Part shown: in pieces, positions 33,943 to 44,296 of the stretch | Position numbering within the stretch: position 1 is the first letter of the stretch | How the letters are laid out: each line of letters starts with the position of its first letter | Assembly (NCBI RefSeq): GCF_002434505.1 | Contig: NZ_DJKE01000001.1 | Span: forward strand, 370,352-434,351 | DNA: 64,000 bases | Source of the DNA: Brevundimonas sp. UBA6550 | GTDB lineage: Bacteria > Pseudomonadota > Alphaproteobacteria > Caulobacterales > Caulobacteraceae | Direction of reading: 5' to 3' | The notes under the pieces: generated by a model | What the model was told of the DNA's origin: nothing | The model's input: only the letters and a program-made list of their open reading frames with translations | Databases searched by the model: none | Made by a program: the position numbers and the translations under genes

Positions 33943-36367
33943 ATGTCTGACAGATCGGTTCGGCCTGGCCCGATAGCCGGCATATGGCTAAGCTTGCTCG
34001 GCGTGGTGCTTGTCGCCGCAGCCCTTTTTTTCACCATTGGCGGCGCGCGTCTGCTGATGCTGGGCGGCAGCGCATATTTCCTGATTGCGGGACTGGCGCT
34101 GCTGCTTTCAGGCGGGCTGATCGTGGCGCGCAGGCCGGTCGGGGCGCTGATCTTTGGTCTGGTCTACGTCGCAACCGTGGTCTGGGCGGTGTGGGAGGTC
34201 GGGTTCACGTTCTGGCCGTTGAATTCGCGCCTGCTGGCCATCACCGTCGGCGCGGTCGCCGTCGCCGTCAGCTATCCGCTGCTGCGCCGGTTTGAAGGGC
34301 GCACGCCGATGCGGGCGCCGTCCTTCGCCATCGCTGGTGTTCTGGCCGTGGGCGCTGTCGCCGGCTTTGCGGGCATGTTCGTTCCTCATGCGCCGGTCGC
34401 CTTCAAGGGCGCCGTGCCCGACCTGTTTTCAGAGGCTGAGGGCGCCGCAGCGAGCAACTGGTCCGCCTATGGGCACGACGCCGCGAACAGCCGGTTTGTC
34501 GGCCTGAACCAGATCAACCGCGACAATGTCAATCAGTTGAAGGTCGCCTGGACCTATCGCACCGGCGACGTCGCCGTCAGCGACGGCAATGGCGCGGAAG
34601 ACCAGAACACGCCGCTTCAGATCGGCGACACCCTGTACGTCTGCACGCCGCACAACAACGTCATCGCTCTGAACGCCGACACCGGGCGCGAGAAGTGGAA
34701 GACGATGATCAACGCCAAAAGCTCCATCTGGCAACGGTGCCGGGGCCTGGCCTATTTCGATGCGGCCGCGCCGCTTCAACAGCCCACGATACCGGGCGCA
34801 ACGGCGGTTCCGGCGGCCGTGCTTCCTCAGGGCGCCGCATGCCGTCGCCGTCTGTTCGTCAACACCATCGACGCCCGCCTGATCGCCATCGACGCCGACA
34901 CCGGCGCCCTGTGCCCCGACTTCGGCGCGAATGGCGTGGTGGATCTGAAGGCCGGCATGGGTGCGGCGCCCGATCCGCAATACCAGCTGACGTCCGCGCC
35001 CACCCTGGCGGGCACGACCGTCGTGGTCGGCGGTCGTGTGGCCGACAATGTGCAGGTCAACATGCCTGGCGGCGTGATGCGCGGCTTCGACGTCATCACC
35101 GGCCAGATGCGCTGGGCCTTCGACCCTGGCAATCCAGGACAAGGCCGTGCCCGCAGCGGGCAAAACCTATGTGCGCTCCACGCCCAACAACTGGGCGGGC
35201 ATGACCTATGATGCGGCGTCGAACACCGTGTTCGCTCCGATGGGCAGCTCGTCGGTCGATGTCTATGGCGCAACGCGCACGCCGCTCGATCACCGCTATG
35301 GCGCCTCGATGCTGGCCATCGACGCCACGACAGGTCAGGAAAAATGGCATTATCAGACCGTCCATAACGACCTGTGGGATTTCGACATCCCGATGGCGCC
35401 GACGTTGATCGACTTCCCTGTCGATGGAGCGACGGTTCCCGCGCTGGTGTTCGGCACCAAGGCTGGTCAGATCTATGTGCTGGATCGCGCCACCGGACGC
35501 CCGCTGACGGAGGTTGTCGAACAGCCGGTCAAGGCCGCCAACATTCCGGGCGAGCCCTATTCCCTGACCCAGCCCCGCTCGGTCGGAATGCCCCAGATCG
35601 GCGCCCAGACGCTGAAGGAAGCGGACATGTGGGGGGCGACGCCGTTCGACCAACTGCTGTGCCGCATCTCTTTCAAGTCAATGCGTTATGAGGGCCTTTA
35701 CACGGCCCCGGGCACGGACCTTTCGCTCAGCTTCCCCGGGTCTCTGGGCGGCATGAACTGGGGCGGGCTGTCGGTCGATCCCAACAGCCAGACGATCTAC
35801 GCCAATGATATGCGGCTGGGTCTGTGGTCCAAGATGCTGCCTCAGGCGCCTCAGACCGCTGGTCAGGCCGGATCTGGCGGCGAGGCCGTCAATGCGGGCA
35901 TGGGCGCCGTGCCGATGAAGGGCACCCCCTACGCGGTCGACAAGAACCGCTTCCTTTCGGCCTTGGGCATTCCCTGCCAGTCGCCGCCCTTCGGCACCCT
36001 GACCGCCATCGACATGAAGACCCGCGCCATCAAATGGCAGGTCCCGGTCGGCACGGTTCAGGACACCGGACCGATGGGCATCCGCATGGGCTTGCCGATC
36101 CCGGTCGGCATGCCGACGCTGGGGGGCGCCCTGACCACACAGGGCGGCCTGGTCTTCATCGCCGGAACGCAAGACTTCTATCTGCGCGCCTTCAACAGCG
36201 GCAACGGCAAGGAGCTATGGAAGGCCCGCCTGCCCGTCGGCAGCCAGGGCGGCCCAATCAGCTATCGCTCGCCCGTCAGCGGCAAACAGTATGTCGTCGT
36301 GACGGCTGGCGGCGCCCGTCAGTCGCCGGATCGCGGCGACTATGTGATCGCCTATCGTCTGCCCTGA
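33943..36367 (+). pseudogene. gcd: Membrane-bound PQQ-dependent glucose/quinate-type dehydrogenase, one frameshift
   Basis: Oxidises glucose or a related polyol/acid in the periplasm and passes electrons to ubiquinone. Five N-terminal transmembrane helices (residues about 15-150) are followed by the eight-bladed quinoprotein propeller: NWSAYGHDAANSRFVGLNQI, NTPLQIGDTLYVCTPHNNVI, and in the second frame RSTPNNWAGMTYD, TVHNDLWDFDIPMAPTL and LGGALTTQGGLVFIAGTQDF. The combined length (about 807 residues) matches the Gcd family. The frame changes after FDPGNP; deleting one G of the pair 35137-35138 rejoins both halves exactly. It may be a recent pseudogene or a sequencing artefact. A truncated porin gene follows. 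Confidence 0.88.
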
Positions 36368-36485
36368 CCCAAAAGGGATCGGGAGGACGTCTTCAGCGAT
36401 GTCCTCTCGATCCCGTCCGCCAGGTCTCGCCGCACCCTGATCGCCAGCAACGCCGGGCGATTTCGCCGCGGCGCAAGATGGCGCC

Positions 36486-36647
36486 ATGTGCATATCCAAC
36501 CTCTTCGTCATCGCCCTGACATTTGGCGCGGCCTTGGCTGCCGCGGCGTTCGCCCACAGCGCGACGCCCGCCTCAGTCGGGCAGCGAGCCCAGCAAAGCA
36601 CGACCCTGACCGGGAATTGGGGCGGCCTCCGCACTCACCTTCAATAA
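36486..36647 (+). pseudogene. OprB-type carbohydrate porin, 5' remnant
   Basis: A 53-codon frame consisting of a signal peptide (MCISNLFVIALTFGAALAAA) and the first mature residues ending STTLTGNWGGLRTHLQ before a stop. LTGxWGGLRTxL is the start of the OprB barrel. The remaining 350 or so residues are absent downstream. A glucose porin next to a periplasmic glucose dehydrogenase makes functional sense, so this looks like the residue of a sugar-oxidation locus. Confidence 0.7.
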
Positions 36648-36893
36648 GACAGGGTCACGGTGCGGGGCGACCAGGCGTATCAGCAAACCGACTGGATACG
36701 TCATCAAGACCTTCCGTATCAGCGACAGCTTCGGTGAATACAGACAACACCCGATCGTTTTAGGGACAACTCGGATTCTGCTTCGTCCTTTGGCTCGATT
36801 GGATCTGTCATGAGCCCCTCCGTTAACCGGAGGCTAGGTCAGCTTGGCAATACAACCAACGCCTCTGTCAAAGCTGCCTAAATAGCGCATCGA

Positions 36894-37012
36894 CATCCGG
36901 ACGTTCGTAAGGTCAGCTAGGCGTCATAGGCAGACATTCCACCCGGCTGCTCGATCCTGCCTTAGCCTGTTTTTCGCGTCTTAAGTTGGATTCGTGCCAG
37001 CCTTAACTTGCA
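36894..37012 (+). repeat. Dispersed direct repeat, left copy
   Basis: Matches 52838-52952 in the same orientation with scattered mismatches and 1-base gaps: shared runs include GTCATAGGCAGACATTCCAC and TTAAGTTGGATTCGTGCCA, ending at CCTTAACTTGCA. The similarity stops abruptly there. The two copies lie 15.9 kb apart and bracket the TonB-receptor region. Confidence 0.85.
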
Positions 37013-37030
37013 CCGACAAAAACTGTCGGG

Positions 37031-37149
37031 ACCACTTAAGACCTGCTCACTCGGAGCCCGCGATCGCTGGGCTTTAGAAGCCTGACCACTTAAGCTGACC
37101 ACCTAAAAGGTGCTCAAATTCGACCCAAACCACCTAAGACCTGCTCAAA
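37031..37149 (+). repeat. Three copies of a 20-bp motif
   Basis: ACCACTTAAGACCTGCTCA at 37031-37049, ACCACCTAAAAGGTGCTCAA at 37098-37117 and ACCACCTAAGACCTGCTCAA at 37129-37148 are variants of one unit. A partial copy (ACCACTTAAG) lies at 37085-37094. Spacing is irregular. The role is unknown. Confidence 0.7.
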
Positions 37150-37248
37150 ATCATGTTCGACCGCCAAAATGTTTGAGAAAACAGTCGTCGAGCCGTTATC
37201 CTGAGCGCGCCAAACGCTGACGAAAAACTCGGACATGGCCGACACGCA

Positions 37249-38048
37249 TCATGCCCGCCCGTCAGCCCACAGATTGGACGGCGCTGACCGCTCTTGTCCC
37301 AACCAGGGCTTCAACTGCAAAGCTCCAGCTTCCGAGCAGGCGTAGAATCCTCCCGTCGGGCCATAGGCGTGGGTCATGGCCAAGGCGACCGCCGCACGGG
37401 CGCCCCCCTCTGGCGAATGCCCGGCGCCGTTGCCCGTCATATCGGTCGAAGTCAGGCCCGGGTACGGCATTGACCTTTATGCCATCGGCCTCGAGTTCCT
37501 TGGCGAACTTGACCGTGAACATGTTCAGCGCCGTCTTCGAGGCGCAATAGCCAGCGAAGCTGACCCCCCAAGGTCTCACCGCGCATGTCGAGCGCCTCGC
37601 TGAGCGAAGCCAGGCCGCTGCTCATCATCACGATCCGGCCCGCGTCCGACTTGCGCAGCAGTGGAAGGAAGGCCTGGGTCACCCGCATGACCCCGAAGAC
37701 ATTGGTGTCGAACATCCGTTTGACGTCATCGACCGATTCCTCGGCAGCAGACGTCGGCGGGGCGACCATCAGCCCGGCCTTGTTGACCAGGATATCGAGT
37801 TGCTCGCAGCTTTCCGTCGGCAGGGCGGCCGCCTTCGCCACGCTGGCCTCGTCCACCACATCGAGTTGGACCACGCGGGCGTCGATACCGGCACCTGGCA
37901 GGGCTCGCGCAGCGCTTTCGCCACGTTGGGCGTCGCGACACCCCAACCAAACGCTATGGCCCCGCGCGCCCAATTGACGGGCGATCGCGAGTCCGATGCC
38001 CCTGTTGGCTCCGGTGATGAGCGCCGTACGACGATGGTCGATGGTCAC
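37249..38048 (-). pseudogene. Short-chain dehydrogenase/reductase, two frameshifts
   Basis: An SDR broken into three frames: TALITGANRGIGLAIARQLG (cofactor site) through MSSGLASLSEALDMRGETLG, then FAGYCASKTALNMFTVKFAK (catalytic YxxxK), then GLTSTDMTGNGAGHSPEGGA and the end GPTGGFYACSEAG. The breaks fall in the C run 37564-37569 and in CCCGGG at 37457-37462, each fixable by removing one base. The NNAG motif reads NKAG. If corrected it would be a full-length SDR of about 250 residues. It follows the MarR gene by 36 bases on the same strand, suggesting a regulated pair. Confidence 0.85.
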
Positions 38049-38081
38049 GCTATTTCCTCGCAGTCATGCCCCAAGCCACAC

Positions 38082-38106
38082 ATACTACGATTTTCGTATA
38101 GTATAA
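38082..38106. promoter_or_regulatory. Imperfect palindrome between marR and the SDR pseudogene
   Basis: ATACTACGA-TTT-TCGTATAGTAT reads as an inverted repeat with a two-base insertion in the right half. It spans the marR stop and lies about 35 bases upstream of the SDR start, the position of an operator for the SDR promoter. Confidence 0.45.
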
Positions 38107-38537
38107 TTATCGGACCCTAGAGCCTTCCCCATCAGCTTTACCAACTGCTCTCGCTCGACCTGATCGAGCGCCGCCAGCATGGCGCCGCAGGTGTCGCGGT
38201 AGCCGTCGACATAGCGCCGAACGTCTTGTCTCCCTGCCGTGGTCAGCGTCAGAGCCACCGTGCGTCGATTGAACTCCGGGCGCTCCCGCTGAAGCATCTC
38301 CCTGCGCACCAGCCGATCCACAGAGGACGACATGGTCGTGAGCGCGACCTGAAGCTCCCGGGCCACGTCGCCCAAGGCGCATCCGGGATGATCGTTGATG
38401 AAGAGCAGCGCCTGAATGTCCAATCCGTTCAGGGCATGCTCCATAGCGGCCGTGGCTTCGGAGACCTTGAAGCGACGCATGAAGCGTTCGAGGATATCAG
38501 CGAGTTGGGCGGTCTGGTCTATGTCAGTCTTCGTCAT
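38085..38537 (-). CDS. MarR-family transcriptional regulator
   Basis: A 150-residue winged-helix regulator. The DNA-binding part runs from LNGLDIQALLFINDHPGCAL through REMLQRERPEFNRRTVALTL (wing), with flanking dimerisation helices. The ATG at 38537 (MTKTDID) is chosen, while the frame opens at 38615. It is 50 bases downstream of fecR and 36 upstream of the SDR gene, all on the minus strand. It may repress the SDR through the nearby palindrome. The ligand is unknown. Confidence 0.88.
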   Translation of the reverse strand: MTKTDIDQTAQLADILERFMRRFKVSEATAAMEHALNGLDIQALLFINDHPGCALGDVARELQVALTTMSSSVDRLVRREMLQRERPEFNRRTVALTLTTAGRQDVRRYVDGYRDTCGAMLAALDQVEREQLVKLMGKALGSDNYTIRKS

Positions 38538-38587
38538 GGCGCCGCAGCCATAGGTCCATTGAAAGCTTTTGCACGCACTCCGGCCAG

Positions 38588-39523
38588 TTATTTTGTGGGG
38601 GATGCAAGATGCCAAGCCTGCGCGCCCTGCCGAATTCGAATGCCACGCAGGTCGCGAAGCGCCTTAGCGAAGGCCACAGTGTCACCTGTCTCGAACACAC
38701 CGTCGACAGACAGATTTCCGACCGCTTCATCGTCGACCACAATCGGGGTTTGGCTGTAGCGGTTCATCTCACCGACGGCTTCACGCAATGGTGTGCGATA
38801 GAAGCTGACGCGGCCTTGTCGCCAGTCCTCGACATAGGAGGCACGAGCCGGCGTCGCCGGAGCGACTGGCTGGCCTTTGCGATCGAACCGGATCGCCTGG
38901 TCCGCGGTCAGCCGCAGCCTCTTGCCGTCGACATCGTCCTTCCGACCTATAACGACGCTACCTTCCAATAGGTCGATTTCGGCAAAACCCGCATGGCGAC
39001 GGATGTTGAACCGGGTTCCCGTGACGTGAACGCGCGCCTCATTGATGAAAACGTTGAAGGCCGCGCCGTCCAGATGGGCCACGTCAAAAAAGGCTTCGCC
39101 CTGTTCCAGCACCACGTCACGACGGTCACCGTCGACACGGGCGGCGATGCGGGTGGCGGTGTTCAGAGTGACCTCGGACCCGTCCGGCAGGCGGATCGTG
39201 CGACGTTCGCCCACGGCGGTCTCGTGGATCACCGGCTGCTGCCGCCACAGGAAGACGCCGCCCATGGCGACGCCGGCGGCCAAGGTCCCGCCGACCATCC
39301 AGGCGCGACGGTTCATCCGCACGCCGGGTTCGATCCGAGCGCGATCCTGTTCGAAGTCGGCGACGTCCAGCTGGCCCAGGGCGTCCCAGACGTCGACGAT
39401 CTGGCCCTGCTCGGCACGCACCGAGGCGGTTTCGCCCGTCTCTTCCTTCAGGCGGTCGGCGACGAAGGCGTCGGCCTCGACGTCGCGCGGGGCGGGACGA
39501 AAGGGAATTACTGTTCGAACCAT
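38588..39523 (-). CDS. FecR-family anti-sigma/sigma-regulator protein (first pair)
   Basis: An inner-membrane regulator that receives a signal from a TonB-dependent receptor and controls a FecI-type sigma factor. The N-terminal cytoplasmic part leads to one transmembrane helix (about residues 75-92, AWMVGGTLAAGVAMGGVFLW) and a periplasmic FecR domain with TIRLPDGSEVTLNTATRIA and GEAFFDVAHLDGAAFNVFIN. The C-terminal STN-like domain (VSFYRTPLREAVGEMNRYSQ) would contact the receptor. It overlaps fecI by 16 bases. The start at 39523 is the second of two close ATG codons. Confidence 0.92.
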   Translation of the reverse strand: MVRTVIPFRPAPRDVEADAFVADRLKEETGETASVRAEQGQIVDVWDALGQLDVADFEQDRARIEPGVRMNRRAWMVGGTLAAGVAMGGVFLWRQQPVIHETAVGERRTIRLPDGSEVTLNTATRIAARVDGDRRDVVLEQGEAFFDVAHLDGAAFNVFINEARVHVTGTRFNIRRHAGFAEIDLLEGSVVIGRKDDVDGKRLRLTADQAIRFDRKGQPVAPATPARASYVEDWRQGRVSFYRTPLREAVGEMNRYSQTPIVVDDEAVGNLSVDGVFETGDTVAFAKALRDLRGIRIRQGAQAWHLASPTK

Positions 39524-40047
39524 CCACAATCCTTAAGCCTGTGCCGGCAACGTGCAAGGGCGTCGGCCAGCAGGCGCTGGGTCGTCCGCAGCGGGATACG
39601 CTGGCGTTCCGAAATCTCGACCAGGGTCAGCCCCTCAATCCGGTGCATCATCAGCACCATTCGCTGTTCCCGCGTCAGGGCGGCGATGGCCCGGCGCAGC
39701 AGGTCGGCGTTCTGCTGCCAGCGCAGTTCGTCGAAGGGAGACGGGGCGTCATGGGCCAGGTCGTCCGACATCTCGACGTGACGGTCGCCGCCGCGCCCCA
39801 TCCGCCGCCGGCGCAGGTCGCGCGCGACGCTGTCGGCGGTCTTGAACACATAGGTGGCGTTGAACTCCGGCGGCGGAACGCCACCCGCCAGCCGTGTCAG
39901 GCGTAGATAGATATCCTGCAGGGCGTCCTCGACGTCCGCAGGCGCAAGGAAGCGCGACAGATGTCGACGCAGCCGGTCGTCGAACCGGGCCATCAGCGCG
40001 GCCATGATCCCCTCGACCGGATCGGCGGGCTTCCGTGAAGCTGTCAT
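39508..40047 (-). CDS. FecI-type ECF sigma factor (first pair)
   Basis: A 179-residue extracytoplasmic-function sigma factor. Region 2 includes PADVEDALQDIYLRLTRLAG and region 4 includes LTREQRMVLMMHRIEGLTLV and an HTH of the SERQRIPLRTTQRLLADAL type. It is divergent from the first TonB-dependent receptor (start 40212) and overlaps its fecR. By analogy with Fec systems it should direct RNA polymerase to the receptor promoter when the ligand is bound. The ATG at 40047 (MTASRKPAD) is chosen over 40071. Confidence 0.92.
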   Translation of the reverse strand: MTASRKPADPVEGIMAALMARFDDRLRRHLSRFLAPADVEDALQDIYLRLTRLAGGVPPPEFNATYVFKTADSVARDLRRRRMGRGGDRHVEMSDDLAHDAPSPFDELRWQQNADLLRRAIAALTREQRMVLMMHRIEGLTLVEISERQRIPLRTTQRLLADALARCRHRLKDCGWFEQ

Positions 40048-40211
40048 CGATAGGGCGACGCCGTCAAACATCCGAACTCGCGGGGGGCTCTACTGCAAGA
40101 GACGCAGCCGCGTCGACAGGCCGCCAAATCAACGGCCGAAATGTCATCAATCCATTGCAGCCCGACCATAGAAGCCGCGCAGTCGCGAGGTTCATTCACG
40201 GATCGTCCCCT

Positions 40212-43200
40212 ATGGGCGGTGACGGTCGTCACGCTTACCTACGGTCTATCGCAGGCGGCGCGGCCCTGGTCGCGGCGATCCTGCCGACGACGGCGACGGC
40301 GGCTGGTCGCGCCCCCGTCTTCGACGTGCCGGCCCAGCCCCTGGCCTCGGCCCCTGCGCGAGCTGGCGCGGCAGGGGCGGGTGCAGATTCTGTTTCCCGC
40401 CGAGCGACTGGAGGGCCGACGCAGCCGCGCCGTGGTCGGCCGGATCGAGGTGACGCACGCCTTCGACCTGGCCCTGAGCGACGCGGGGTTCGAGGCGCGC
40501 CGGGTGGACGCCCGCACCTTCGTCATCGTGGCGCGTTCCCGCCGAGCGATCGCGCCCCCCTATCCGCCGCCGACGGCCGAACTGGATCCGATCCTGGTCA
40601 CGGCGAGGCGGCCCGATCCGAAAGAGATCGAGCGACGTCTGGCCGGCGATCTGGAGGCGGCGACGGCGGTACGCAGCCTGTCACGCGACGACATGGAGCG
40701 CGGCGCGGCCCAGAACCTGTCCGAGGCCCTGGGCGACCTGCCGGGCATGACGGTGATCAACACCGGCCGTTCCTTCATCGGCGGCATCGACTCGGCCTCT
40801 CGCGGCGAGGGGCTCTACGCCGCCTATCGCGGGCTGAACGCCGAATACAATCTGAGCATGATCAACGGGGTCTCTGTGGCCCAGGGCCTGCCCTATTCGC
40901 GCGGGGTGCAACTGAACCTGTTGCCGCCCGACGCCTTCCAGACGGTGGTGGTGCACAAGACCGGCCGGGCCGATTTCGACGGCGACTTCATCGCCGCCGC
41001 CTTGGACTTCCAGACGCCGGGGCCGGCGGACCTGTCGCGCACGCCCTGGACCGCCGTGAGCGTCGGCGGCCGGGTCGAGACGCGAGCCCGGGACTATGGC
41101 GACGACGGTCTGGGCGAGAATCTCCGCATCGAGCACGGTCTCCGCTTCGGCGCCGAGGATCAGCTGGGCCTCTATTTCGCCGCCGCCCACGAGGATCGCG
41201 TCTTCGTCAATTCGGAACTGGCCGGCGTCATGGCGGCCCAGAACGACCGGGGTTGGGCCTATGGGGTGTCAGGTTCGGCGGCGGGCGGACCGGTCGATCC
41301 CTCGCGGCCGCAGGACGACCTGGTTCAGACCAGTCTGAGCGTCGGCGTTTCCAGCGGCCGCAGCCGCCTGCAGAATTACGCCCTGGCCCTGCACTGGCGG
41401 GCCGCGCCCGGCGTCGATGTTCGACTGAACGCCACCCACGCCCAGGCCCGCACAGAGCAGAACTCCACCTTCAGCCAGGTGGTCAGCGGCGCCCAGTCCC
41501 GGATCCCCGACGGCGCGGGCCTGTACCGGCTGTCGGTCGAGGATCTATCGACGCGGGTCTGGTACGAGACCAATCCCGACAACGTCTCCCTGTCCACGAC
41601 CAGTCTGGCGGCGGATCTGGTAGAAGGGCGCTGGCGCCTGTCGCCCTATCTGTTCGCCAGCCACGGCGAGAGCGCCCGGCCCGACCATCTGGAGGCCTCG
41701 GTCTGGGTCGATCAGAACGACGCCTACAACACCGGCCAGACGCCGCGTCCGTTCGGAGGAGTGACGGTGGCCTATCGCGACGGCCTGCCGGTTCCCCAGT
41801 GGTCGCAGAGCGTCTTCGACGACCTGAACCAGGCAGGGTCGACCCTGCTGGCCCGCCGCGCCGGACAGCGCACCGAACAGTTCAGCGACCAGACCCGCTA
41901 CGGCGGCGGCTTTGGTCTGAGCTTCGTTCCCGATCAGGGGCCATGGCGCAGTCTGCGTGTCGGGGCCAAGCTGACGCATAGCGACCGGAGCCTGACCGAT
42001 CGCAACTGGACCAACGGCTTCTTCGCCGACCTGTACCAGACCCCCGGCCTGACCTGGCAGGATCTGGGCGTGGCGCGCGGAACCTATGCCGAGGTCTTTC
42101 CCGGCCTGTACGGCTGGTCGATCCCCAGGATCGACCATGACCGGCTGGAGACTCTGTTCCAGGCGAACCGGACGGACGAGAGTTTCGACACCTGCGGCGC
42201 GCTGTTCGTCAACAATCTGAACTGCAACAGCCAGTCGGGACGCGAAACCGTGGAGGCGGCCTACGCCATGGCCACCCACGCTGTCGGCCGCTGGGAGACG
42301 CAGTTCGGTCTGCGGCACGAGCGCGCCCGCATCGTCAACCGGTTCTGGATCATGCCCGACATGGGTCAGGCCGAGACCGTCGGCGACTGGGGCGTCAGCC
42401 GCAGCGCCTATGACAAATGGCTGCCCAGCGTGAACCTGTCGTGGCGACCGAACGACCGCGGCGTCTGGCGGGCGGCGGTCTGGCGGTCCTACAGCCGCCC
42501 CGCCTTCATGCAACTGGGCGGCGGCGCGCGGACCGAGACCCTGGACGGGGTGACGACGATCACGCGGGGCAATCCCGACCTGAAGAGCGCCGACGCCTGG
42601 AATCTGGACCTGTCACACCAGACCTGGCTTCCGGGCGGCGGGGCTTTGAGCCTGTCGGCCTACGCCAAGCGGATCGATCATTATCTGTACGAGAGCGGTT
42701 CGGGCCTGGGGCTGGGCGTCGATCCGGGTCCCCATCTCGGCGATGGGGTTCGCATCGTCACCCCGCGCAACGGCGGCCGAGGCGATACGCGCGGCCTGGA
42801 GGCGGAGTGGTTCCAGCCGCTGGGCGATCCCTTCGACCTGGGCGGCGAGGCGAGCCTGGACGTCAATCTGAGCCGCCAGTGGTCGAAGGTCGATCTGGGG
42901 GCCGTGCTGGGACGATCGCAGCCGATGCTGAACGCGCCGGAATGGCTGGGCAACGCCGAACTGGCCTACAGCCGGGGGCGCGCCGCCGCCTATCTGAGCC
43001 TGAACTACACCGGCGGCTATCTGTCCGCCTATGACGTGCTGGGGGCCGAAGGCGACTGGGACAATCTGTGGGTCCGGGCCGTGCCCCGTCTGGACGCCCG
43101 CGCCCGCTGGCGGTTCGACGCCCGAACGCGGCTGGACGTGACCATGACCAATCTGACCGGGGCATACAGCTACTGGGCCCATGTCGGACGCGACAGCACC

Positions 43201-43263
43201 GCCCTGTCGGACGTGGTCGATTCCGGCCGACGCATGGTCGTCAGCGTCAGAAGCGTCTTCTAG
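40212..43263 (+). CDS. TonB-dependent receptor with STN domain, N-terminal frameshift
   Basis: An outer-membrane transporter of about 1015 residues. A signal peptide (AYLRSIAGGAALVAAILPTT) and the first half of the STN domain (FDVPAQPLASA) lie in one frame, and the rest (LRELARQGRVQILFPAERLE onward) in another. One extra C in the run 40351-40354 explains the break. The plug has LSEALGDLPGMTVINTGRSF and ASRGEGLYAAYRGLNAEYNL, and the barrel ends MVVSVRSVF with a terminal Phe. It is divergent from fecIR, as in surface-signalling systems, and is a paralogue of the receptor at 44342-47101. The stop overlaps that of the HD-like gene. The ligand is unknown. Confidence 0.88.
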
Positions 43264-44282
43264 AGACCGGCGTCCCGCAAGGCGCGTTCGACCGCGTCGT
43301 CGCCTTCCGTTTCCGCCAACGTCCTGATCCGATCGGCGCCGAGGACCTCAAGCGCCGGATTGCGCAGCCGAATGCGATAGTCGGCCCCGTTCGCGTCCGG
43401 ATGACCGAAGCGGGGGGCCAGCCGCGCCAAGGCTGCGTCCGCCGCATGGACCGAGGTCTCGGCGTGAATCCAGTTGTCGTCGGCGGCGTTGCTGATCAGA
43501 CATTCGCGGGTCGCGACGACCGAGGTGGTCCATTCGGTGCGCGAGATGATCGCCGCCGCCCTCAGCCAGTCCTCGACCTTGCGCCGGTCCTCGCCGACCG
43601 GGGCGACATGGGCGCAGGCCTGGGTCAGGATCATGCGGGGCTGCAGGCCGCGCGCCATGGACTCGGCCAGACCCAGAACATGGTGCGCGCCCGCCCCGGC
43701 GATGGGGCCTTCGGGCGGCAGGTCTCCGTCGGCGTCGAACAGCAGGACCAGGGCCTTGGCCCAGTCGTGCCAGAGCACCGATCCGACCAGGGCGTCGTGG
43801 TCGACCGGGACGCCGCCTTCGGCGGCGTAGAGATCGGCCAGGGCCAGGGCCAGCCGCAGGTTGAACCCCTCATGATCGACAAGGCCGCCGGGCCAGTCGT
43901 GGTGCGAACCGGAGTTGCCGCCCGGGGCGACTTCAAAGGCTTGAGGCAGAACCGGGCAGTCGGCGCGCCGGGCCAGGGGCGGGAAGATCGTCTCCCTCTG
44001 ACGCTCGGCCTCTGCCGCATCGGCCGGCGTGGGCAGCAGTCTTTCGGCGCGCAGCGTCACGAGGATCGCCTGCTCGTCGGCGGCCGTCAGGCCCGTGCGA
44101 TGCCGGACACAGGGACGGGACTGCAGACCCGACAGGGTCTCCTGCCGCAGATGTTCGTCCGTCAGCCCCTGCGCAGCCGCCCGCAGATCGTCCAGGGCCG
44201 CGACCGTGCGGGGCGACTGGGCGGACGCGCTTCCGGCGCCGATCAGGGCGATCCCGAAGGCGAAGACGAACGAACGGATCAT
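43260..44282 (-). CDS. Predicted exported HD-like metal-dependent hydrolase
   Basis: A 340-residue protein with a signal peptide ending GSASAQS (about residue 22). The remainder has His/Asp clusters in an HD-superfamily-like order: GSHHDWPGGLVDHEGFN (H127, H128, H137), GSVLWHDWAKALVLLF (H172-D173) and GAHHVLGLAE (H200, H201). HDWAK resembles the HD(I/V)GK core of HD phosphohydrolases. The exact family and substrate are not recognised. The GAGG ribosome site 6 bases upstream lies in the tail of a terminator hairpin. It is the last gene of the receptor operon. Confidence 0.75.
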   Translation of the reverse strand: MIRSFVFAFGIALIGAGSASAQSPRTVAALDDLRAAAQGLTDEHLRQETLSGLQSRPCVRHRTGLTAADEQAILVTLRAERLLPTPADAAEAERQRETIFPPLARRADCPVLPQAFEVAPGGNSGSHHDWPGGLVDHEGFNLRLALALADLYAAEGGVPVDHDALVGSVLWHDWAKALVLLFDADGDLPPEGPIAGAGAHHVLGLAESMARGLQPRMILTQACAHVAPVGEDRRKVEDWLRAAAIISRTEWTTSVVATRECLISNAADDNWIHAETSVHAADAALARLAPRFGHPDANGADYRIRLRNPALEVLGADRIRTLAETEGDDAVERALRDAGL

Positions 44283-44296
44283 GCGGACCTCGAAAA

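Larger units (their letters stand above)
36648..37248. other. Non-coding, lower-G+C accessory stretch
   Basis: No gene is supported in these 600 bases. They contain a GTTAAC-centred hairpin (CTCCGTTAACCGGAG, about 36816-36830), one copy of the dispersed 115-bp repeat, and three copies of a 20-bp motif. Base composition is visibly less G+C-rich than the flanks. Confidence 0.6.

Noticed and set aside
36488..36763. 91-residue frame overlapping the porin remnant in another frame
   Set aside because: The OprB-like product in the 36486 frame has a signal peptide and family motif, whereas the other frame has none.
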